Source of the DNA: Flavobacteriaceae bacterium
GTDB taxonomy: Bacteria > Bacteroidota > Bacteroidia > Flavobacteriales > Flavobacteriaceae
Direction: 5' to 3'
Length of the DNA: 64,000 nucleotides
Assembly (NCBI GenBank): GCA_016649715.1
Contig: JAENXC010000008.1
Coordinates: 78,435 to 142,434 of the forward strand
The notes under the pieces: generated by a model
Databases searched by the model: none
The model's input: the letters and a program-made list of their open reading frames with translations, nothing else
Told to the model about the DNA's origin: nothing
Made by a program: the position numbers and the translations under genes
In this document: in pieces, positions 59,725 through 64,000 of the stretch
How positions within the stretch are numbered: position 1 is the stretch's first letter
Layout: each line of letters begins with the position of its first letter

Positions 59725-60900
59725 TTAAAAGAAGGTTTTATTTTCAAAGTTTATTTTCCTCAGCAAAGGCGAACAACGATAACGATCTTCGTGATATTCA
59801 TCGTAAAGTTCGTCCATTTTCTTAACGCACCAATCTACTCCTTTTTCATCGGCCCAGACCAACAAACCTTTTGGATAATTTACGCCTTTCGTCATAGCAT
59901 TGTCAATATCCTCTTTTGAAGCGATATTCCAAAAAAGTGCGTCTGCGGCTTCGTTGATTAGCATTACCAAAATTCTTTCAAAGATATTTTCAGCAGTTAC
60001 TTTTCCTTCAGAATTCGTTCTCGACTGCGCTCGAACTGACATTGTTCCTGTTTCAGAATAGTCGTAATATCCCTTTCCGCTTTTTCTTCCAAGATACCCA
60101 GCCTCTGAAAAACGTTTTTGCGTGAAGGATGGTTTGTAGCGCGGATCGTAATAAAATGCTTCAAAAACGGTTTCGGTGACGGTGTAATTCACATCATTTC
60201 CTATAAAATCCATCAATTCAAACGGGCCCATTCTGAAACCGCCAATTTCTTTCATGGCGGAATCTATTTCAGAAAAAGTTGCAATTCCCTCTTCGTAAAT
60301 TCTTAGAGCTTCGCCGTAAAATGGGCGAGCAACTCGGTTCACTATAAATCCAGGAGTGTCTTTTGCAACTGCAACCGTTTTTCCCCAGCTTTTAATTGTT
60401 TCCACAGAAATCTTTAAAGTTTCATCGGAAGTTTGAATTGCGGGAATAACTTCAACCAATTTCATCAATGGCGCCGGATTGAAAAAGTGAATCCCAATGC
60501 AACGCTCCGGTTTTTTAAGGGAGGAAGCAATGGAGGCTATTGATAAAGAAGAAGTATTTGAGGCTATAATACAATCTTCGCTTACAAACTTTTCGAGTGT
60601 GGAAAACACGTTCTTTTTAATGTCCAGATTTTCAACTATTGCTTCAATAGTCAAATCGGAATCTTTCAATTCTTTTAGGGAATTGACGTATTTTATGTTG
60701 TTTTGGATGCGTTCTTTTTCTGCAGAATCTATTTTTCCCTTTTCCACCAAACGGTCCATTATTTTTTGCAATGACAATTCTGCCTTTTGCAAAGCTTCGG
60801 TTTTTGTATCGTATAGTTTAACTAAGCATCCAGCCGTAGCTGCCACTTGCGCGATGCCTGCACCCATTGTTCCGCTTCCTATAATTCCTATTTTTTTCAT
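59725..60900 (-). CDS. paaH: 3-hydroxyacyl-CoA dehydrogenase PaaH
   Basis: 391 aa. Rossmann domain GIIGSGTMGAGIAQVAATAG, substrate loop HFFNPAPLMKLVEVI, DTPGFIVNRVARPFYGEALR, and a C-terminal domain with LINEAADALFWNIASKEDID. Oxidises 3-hydroxyadipyl-CoA with NAD+. Residues about 286-296 (SVRAQSRTNSE) come from a CTCGACTGCGCTCGAACTGA repeat in frame, between the YYDYSE segment and NIFERILVML. Confidence 0.92.
   Translation of the reverse strand: MKKIGIIGSGTMGAGIAQVAATAGCLVKLYDTKTEALQKAELSLQKIMDRLVEKGKIDSAEKERIQNNIKYVNSLKELKDSDLTIEAIVENLDIKKNVFSTLEKFVSEDCIIASNTSSLSIASIASSLKKPERCIGIHFFNPAPLMKLVEVIPAIQTSDETLKISVETIKSWGKTVAVAKDTPGFIVNRVARPFYGEALRIYEEGIATFSEIDSAMKEIGGFRMGPFELMDFIGNDVNYTVTETVFEAFYYDPRYKPSFTQKRFSEAGYLGRKSGKGYYDYSETGTMSVRAQSRTNSEGKVTAENIFERILVMLINEAADALFWNIASKEDIDNAMTKGVNYPKGLLVWADEKGVDWCVKKMDELYDEYHEDRYRCSPLLRKINFENKTFF
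60014..60042. repeat. TTCTCGACTGCGCTCGAACTG repeat inside paaH
   Basis: An element with TCGA repeated around a CTGCGC centre, in frame within paaH, encoding SVRAQSRTN. The sequence type (CTCGACTGCGCTCGAACTGA) looks like an interspersed element, although only one copy is in the window. Confidence 0.6.
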
Positions 60901-60968
60901 AGTTGGTTATGCTTAATGCCTCAGAATGAATTCTGAGGTTTCCATATCGGGTCGTGCCGATGGCACTT

Positions 60969-61748
60969 TTATCTTCCTTTAAAATTCGGTTTCCGTTTGT
61001 TTACAAACGCATCCACTCCTTCCGCATAATCCTCGCTTTGGGCAGCTTCTATTTGAAGTTTGCTTTCCAAATGCAATTGTTCTTCCAGAGAATTTTTCAT
61101 TGAATTGTTCAGCAAACGTTTGGTAAGTCCCAAGGCTTTTGTCGGCATATTTGCTAAAGTGATTGCAACGCTATTCACTTCTTCAATAAAATTTTCTGAA
61201 GAAACCACTTTGTATACCATTCCAAGTTTCTCAGCTTCTTGGGCAGAAACCTTATCGCCAAGCATCATCAGCGCCGACGCTTTTTGAAACCCAATCAATC
61301 GCGGCAAAAAGAAAGTTCCTGCGCTATCGGGAACCAAACCTATTTTACTGAAAGCCTGAATAAAACTTGCGTTTTCCGAGGCAATTATAACATCGCAAGC
61401 CAAAGCAATATTTGCTCCGGCACCAGCTGCAACACCGTTAATTGCTCCAATAATAGGTTTTTCAATATTTCGGATTCGGGAAATGATGGGGTTGTAATGT
61501 TCTTCAAGGATTTTTTTGAAACCAGGGTTTAAGTCGGTGGAAGTGACTTCCTTTAAATCCTGTCCGGCACAGAAAGCTTTACCGCTTCCGGTGATTACGA
61601 TTGCGCGAACCTCGGGATTTTTTTCACATTCATCCAATTCATTTTGAAGCAATAGTGCCATTTCGCGATTGAAACTGTTGAAAACCTCGGGGCGATTTAA
61701 GGTTAAAGTCGCTACTTTATTTTCAATTTTTGAAGTGATTGAACTCAT
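60969..61748 (-). CDS. paaG: Oxepin-forming epoxyphenylacetyl-CoA isomerase PaaG
   Basis: 259 aa crotonase-fold protein: FCAGQDLKEVTSTDLNP, NGVAAGAGANIALACDVIIA and the catalytic-Asp region VPDSAGTFFLPRLIG, characteristic of PaaG rather than simple hydratases. Isomerises the ring epoxide to oxepin-CoA. 3 bp after the VOC gene. Confidence 0.9.
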   Translation of the reverse strand: MSSITSKIENKVATLTLNRPEVFNSFNREMALLLQNELDECEKNPEVRAIVITGSGKAFCAGQDLKEVTSTDLNPGFKKILEEHYNPIISRIRNIEKPIIGAINGVAAGAGANIALACDVIIASENASFIQAFSKIGLVPDSAGTFFLPRLIGFQKASALMMLGDKVSAQEAEKLGMVYKVVSSENFIEEVNSVAITLANMPTKALGLTKRLLNNSMKNSLEEQLHLESKLQIEAAQSEDYAEGVDAFVNKRKPNFKGR

Positions 61749-61751
61749 AGA

Positions 61752-62123
61752 TTATTCTTGTATTTTAAATTCGGGATTGTAAATAATTCCGATGATGTTT
61801 TTCCAGGGATCATAAACGGTTGCAAGTATAATATCGCCACCCACATTGTTAGGTTCTTCGTGTTTGGTTGCACCCAATTCAATTAAAGATTCAAAACTTT
61901 TCTGAACATTTTCAACCCCCCAATATGTTAGCACGCAACCCGTATCAGCGCCCTCCGAATGTTCTTTTGGGTGCAAGCCCAATTCAAAACCACCAATATT
62001 AAATCCAACGTAATATGGAGTATCGTAATAGGATTTTGCGTTAAAAGCTTTACTGTACCATTCTTTGGCTTTAGCCAAATCACTAACCATATACACAACT
62101 GTGCGAAGTCCTAAAATTTTCAT
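61752..62123 (-). CDS. VOC (glyoxalase/bleomycin-resistance) family protein
   Basis: 123 aa, one beta-alpha-beta-beta-beta repeat pair: LRTVVYMVSDLAKAKEWYSK, GFNIGGFELGLHP and ILATVYDPWKNIIGIIYNPE. VOC proteins are metal-dependent lyases, dioxygenases or binding proteins; no specific substrate can be assigned. It lies tightly between paaD and paaG (16 and 3 bp), so a role in phenylacetate metabolism or protection from its reactive epoxides is possible. Confidence 0.88.
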   Translation of the reverse strand: MKILGLRTVVYMVSDLAKAKEWYSKAFNAKSYYDTPYYVGFNIGGFELGLHPKEHSEGADTGCVLTYWGVENVQKSFESLIELGATKHEEPNNVGGDIILATVYDPWKNIIGIIYNPEFKIQE

Positions 62124-62139
62124 TTTCTATTTTTTTAAA

Positions 62140-62640
62140 TTATTTCAGACATTTAAAATAATCAAACGGTTCCTGGCAATCGTCGCATTTAAAAAGTGCT
62201 TTGCAAGCCGTGGAACCAAATTGACTGATCAAATGCGTATTTGTGCTGCCGCATTGCGGGCATTTTACAAGTTTCTTTTCGCCGAGCAAAACGTCTTTGT
62301 CGCGTGATTCAGATAATGGCCGGGCAATGCCGTATTCCTCCATTTTTTGAAGTCCTTCTTCTGAAATCCAATCAGTACTCCAAGCTGGCGATAGAATCAA
62401 TTCAACTTCTGCTTTTTTACCTATTTCTGAAAAGGCTTTTTTTAAATCGTCCGCAATTACGTCCATTGCAGGGCAACCGGAGTAAGTTGGCATGAGCTTT
62501 ATTTTTACAATTCCGTTTTCTTCAATCGCTTCGCGAATAACTCCGAGCGCCAAAACTGAAAGCACTGGAATCTCAGGGTCTGAAACAGAAGATAATGTTT
62601 CGATTAAAGAACTGTCAATATTTAAATATTCAATGTTCAA
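62140..62640 (-). CDS. paaD: Phenylacetyl-CoA epoxidase maturation subunit PaaD
   Basis: 166 aa. DUF59/MIP18 domain (SVSDPEIPVLSVLALGVIRE, MPTYSGCPAMDVIADDL) and a C-terminal cysteine-rich zinc/Fe-S region (CPQCGSTNTH, CKALFKCDDCQEPFDYFKC). Thought to aid metal-centre assembly of the PaaABC(E) oxygenase. The frame begins at TTG (62640) because an in-frame stop lies 6 bp upstream. The first residues NIEYLNID are encoded by a TTCAATG tandem repeat, which seems to have replaced the original start. Confidence 0.88.
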   Translation of the reverse strand: MNIEYLNIDSSLIETLSSVSDPEIPVLSVLALGVIREAIEENGIVKIKLMPTYSGCPAMDVIADDLKKAFSEIGKKAEVELILSPAWSTDWISEEGLQKMEEYGIARPLSESRDKDVLLGEKKLVKCPQCGSTNTHLISQFGSTACKALFKCDDCQEPFDYFKCLK

Positions 62641-62660
62641 TGTTCAATGTTCAATGATTC
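62625..62660. repeat. TTCAATG tandem repeat at the paaD start
   Basis: ATTCAATGTTCAATGTTCAA and TGTTCAATG, four near-identical 8-bp units. Related A/T-rich units (TTGAAAATTGAAAATTG) lie on the other side of the S23-like gene at 63026-63062. Confidence 0.7.
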
Positions 62661-63013
62661 TTAGATTTTGCAGTTTGTATGCTCTTTGCGAAAATAGCGA
62701 TAAGTTCTTCGCACTCCTTCAGGCTTTGTTCGGCCTTTTCAATATCTTTTAATAGTTCCGCACCTATCTGAATTTTTAAATTTACCCGTGATTCTTTTAA
62801 TTCCTTTAGAACAATGCCCATTTTATGAATAAAATCCTTTGCCGATTCTGCACCTTGGACTTCTCTATAATTTAAAGCTGCTCCGGTTGCCGAACGAATA
62901 AGTTGTTTTGATAAATGGTCCAATGCATAATTATATTCAATTTTAGTAAAAAGCTTAATACATAGAATGGCAAAACCAATTAATCTACCTTCCAAATCAA
63001 ATTTTCTTTCCAT
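62651..63013 (-). CDS. Four-helix-bundle protein (S23 family), second copy
   Basis: 120 aa. MERKFDLEGRLIGFAILCIK, LSKQLIRSATGAALNYREVQ, GAESAKDFIHKMGIVLKELK: the family's helical core, with a long basic C-terminal helix. It is only distantly similar to the copy at 50581-50946. It is inserted between paaC and paaD and flanked by TTCAATG-type repeats on both sides. Confidence 0.9.
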   Translation of the reverse strand: MERKFDLEGRLIGFAILCIKLFTKIEYNYALDHLSKQLIRSATGAALNYREVQGAESAKDFIHKMGIVLKELKESRVNLKIQIGAELLKDIEKAEQSLKECEELIAIFAKSIQTAKSKNH

Positions 63014-63025
63014 AATATATTTGTT

Positions 63026-63062
63026 ATTGAAAATTGAAAATTGTTAGTTGAATATCGAGAAT
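63026..63062. repeat. TTGAAAATTG-type repeat 5' of the second S23-like gene
   Basis: ATTGAAAATTGAAAATTGTT followed by AGTTGAATATCGAGAATTGA, short degenerate units abutting the paaC stop. Confidence 0.5.
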
Positions 63063-63065
63063 TGA

Positions 63066-63851
63066 CTACCATTCCATATTGGGATAGGTGCGCTGCATAT
63101 ACTGCAATTCTGCCAAAATATAGCCCATATGCTCTGAATGGACTCCTGTTTTTCCTCCTTTAAGGAAATTTTTATTTTCAGGGATTGTTAGCATCGCTTC
63201 TTTTAAAACTTCGGAAACTTCTCTGTAATATTTTTCTTTGAATTCTGAAACAGCTACGCCAATTCCTTCTTTTGCCATTGCTTTTTCGGCCTCGGTCATA
63301 AAGAAAAGTTCATCCGTAAATCGCCACAGACCGTCTATTGCTTCCTGCATTTTAGCATTGCTTTCCTCCGTGCCATCGCCCAAACGTTTTACCCAATCTC
63401 CTGAAAAGCGTTTGTGGTAACTAACCTCTTTAATGCCTTTTTTTGCAATTGCAGCCAAAGTTTCGTCGGGACTATTTTGAAGTTTTTCCATCAACATAAA
63501 ATGGTAAACATCGAACAAAAATTGACGTCCGATCACATAACCAAAATGTGTGTTCGGCTGCTCTACCAATAAGCAGTTTTTGTATTCCCTTTCAATTCTC
63601 AGAAAGGCGATATCGTCTTCCGATTTGCCTTCTTCTCCCTTCGCTGAAGCTTCGGAAGATGAAGATGCAACCTTCGCCGCATATTGATAGTAGCTTCGCG
63701 TTTGGCCCAACAAATCCAATGAAATATTGGTCAGCGCGATATCGGTTTCCAAACTTGGGCCGTGGCCGCAGAGCTCGCCTAATCGCTGTGCGAGAATTAA
63801 GCTGTTATCAGCTATTGTGAGGATGTAATTGTACAAATAGTTATGTTTCAT
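63066..63851 (-). CDS. paaC: Phenylacetyl-CoA epoxidase subunit PaaC
   Basis: 261 aa ferritin-like helical protein (LSLILAQRLGELCGHGPSLE-type N-terminus, LTNISLDLLGQTRSYYQYAA, RQFLFDVYHFMLMEKLQ, KEVSYHKRFSGDWVKRLGDG, HSEHMGYILAELQYMQRTYP). Structural partner of the catalytic PaaA. Residues about 61-77 (VASSSSEASAKGEEGKS) look like an insertion compared with the usual short acidic turn before EDDIAFLR, encoded by a CTTCGCTGAAGCTTCGGA element. paaA and paaB would be expected upstream, beyond the window edge. Confidence 0.93.
   Translation of the reverse strand: MKHNYLYNYILTIADNSLILAQRLGELCGHGPSLETDIALTNISLDLLGQTRSYYQYAAKVASSSSEASAKGEEGKSEDDIAFLRIEREYKNCLLVEQPNTHFGYVIGRQFLFDVYHFMLMEKLQNSPDETLAAIAKKGIKEVSYHKRFSGDWVKRLGDGTEESNAKMQEAIDGLWRFTDELFFMTEAEKAMAKEGIGVAVSEFKEKYYREVSEVLKEAMLTIPENKNFLKGGKTGVHSEHMGYILAELQYMQRTYPNMEW
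63618..63672. repeat. CTTCGCTGAAGCTTCGGAAG element inside paaC
   Basis: Contains the palindromic core GAAGCTTC and encodes the Ser/Ala/Glu/Lys-rich segment of PaaC. Assigned as an insertion only from the expected PaaC length. Confidence 0.45.
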
Positions 63852-63860
63852 TTTTTTTGA

Positions 63861-64000
63861 AAACGAAATCGAAACTCAAATCGAAATCGAGGGGTTTAGT
63901 TAGTTAAAACGAAATCGAAACTCAAATCGAAATCGAGGGGTTTAGTTAGTTAAAACGAAATCGAAACTCAAATCGAAATCGAGGGGTTTAGTTAGTTAAA
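63861..64000. repeat. 46-bp tandem repeat, three copies, upstream of paaC
   Basis: Unit beginning AAACGAAATCGAAACTCAAA and ending GGTTTAGTTAGTTA. Starts at 63861, 63907 and 63953 give an exact 46-bp period; the array runs off the window. It lies between paaC and the expected paaB. No direct-repeat/unique-spacer pattern, so not CRISPR. Confidence 0.9.

Noticed and set aside
60676..60693. TTAGGGAATTGACGTATT, almost the operator seen at 31-36 kb
   Set aside because: It lacks one base of the CAATTG core, so the dyad is broken, and it lies inside the conserved paaH coding sequence with no -7 box at 22 nt.
63861..64000. CRISPR-like array
   Set aside because: The 46-bp units are contiguous with no unique spacers, and there are no cas genes.

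Overview
The window comes from a member of the Bacteroidetes, most likely family Flavobacteriaceae. The evidence is GldA, a type IX secretion sorting domain, a GSCFA protein, a methionine synthase split into two genes, a fused E1 alpha/beta branched-chain dehydrogenase, TAnnTTTG-type promoter -7 boxes, and an absence of conventional Shine-Dalgarno spacing. No rRNA, tRNA, CRISPR array or complete insertion sequence was seen.

Layout. 1-5.2 kb: two tandem DUF3857/transglutaminase-like proteins (the distal one with its catalytic Cys and His replaced), dtd and rsgA. 5.3-7.3 kb: a ParDE-type module whose toxin is frameshifted, then a DAHP synthase/chorismate mutase fusion preceded by a Trp-Trp leader peptide and terminator that look like a transcription attenuator. 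7.3-10.1 kb: gldA, a head-GIN lipoprotein and an acyloxyacyl hydrolase. 10.1-16.3 kb: a SAM-I riboswitch-controlled operon metH(N)-dehydratase-metH(C)-metF. 16.4-20.8 kb: a small DUF5522-type gene, era, a membrane protein, der, a lipoprotein and an OsmC protein. 20.9-21.9 kb: a second SAM-I riboswitch in front of a collapsed transsulfuration-enzyme/homoserine dehydrogenase remnant. 22.1-27.3 kb: a CheB-CheR-PAS-histidine kinase and two single-domain receivers. 27.4-28.9 kb: metK behind a structured leader. 29-36.6 kb: an M28 peptidase, then a NarL-type response regulator, two TPR histidine kinases, a small membrane protein and a lipoprotein. 36.6-48.2 kb: GSCFA, alaS, M23 peptidase, MerR regulator, LemA, two TPM proteins, hutU, a DUF4136 lipoprotein and a T9SS cargo protein. 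48.2-64 kb: a long minus-strand cluster with branched-chain 2-oxoacid dehydrogenase E1 and E2 and the phenylacetate (paa) degradation genes, interrupted by a MazEF-like module and two four-helix-bundle (S23-like) genes.

Two signals stand out. First, the response regulator/kinase locus carries four copies of a near-palindromic 19-bp site (AATACGNCAATTGCCCTAT on the coding strand). Each lies exactly 22 nt upstream of a -7-like octamer, one before each transcription unit, which is the geometry of an activator bound near -42 and suggests a self-contained regulon. One copy appears to drive a ~110-nt terminator-ended RNA ahead of the second kinase.

Second, the window is full of short interspersed palindromic or low-complexity repeats of several families. 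Many sit between genes, and at least eight appear to have inserted in frame inside conserved genes (metH-C twice, the dehydratase, the OsmC gene, the GSCFA gene, E1, E2, paaH, and probably paaC), adding peptides such as [22 protein letters not shown] and NRKSSILNRKS. This resembles the Rickettsia palindromic elements. All homology statements come from remembered family motifs; no database search was run.
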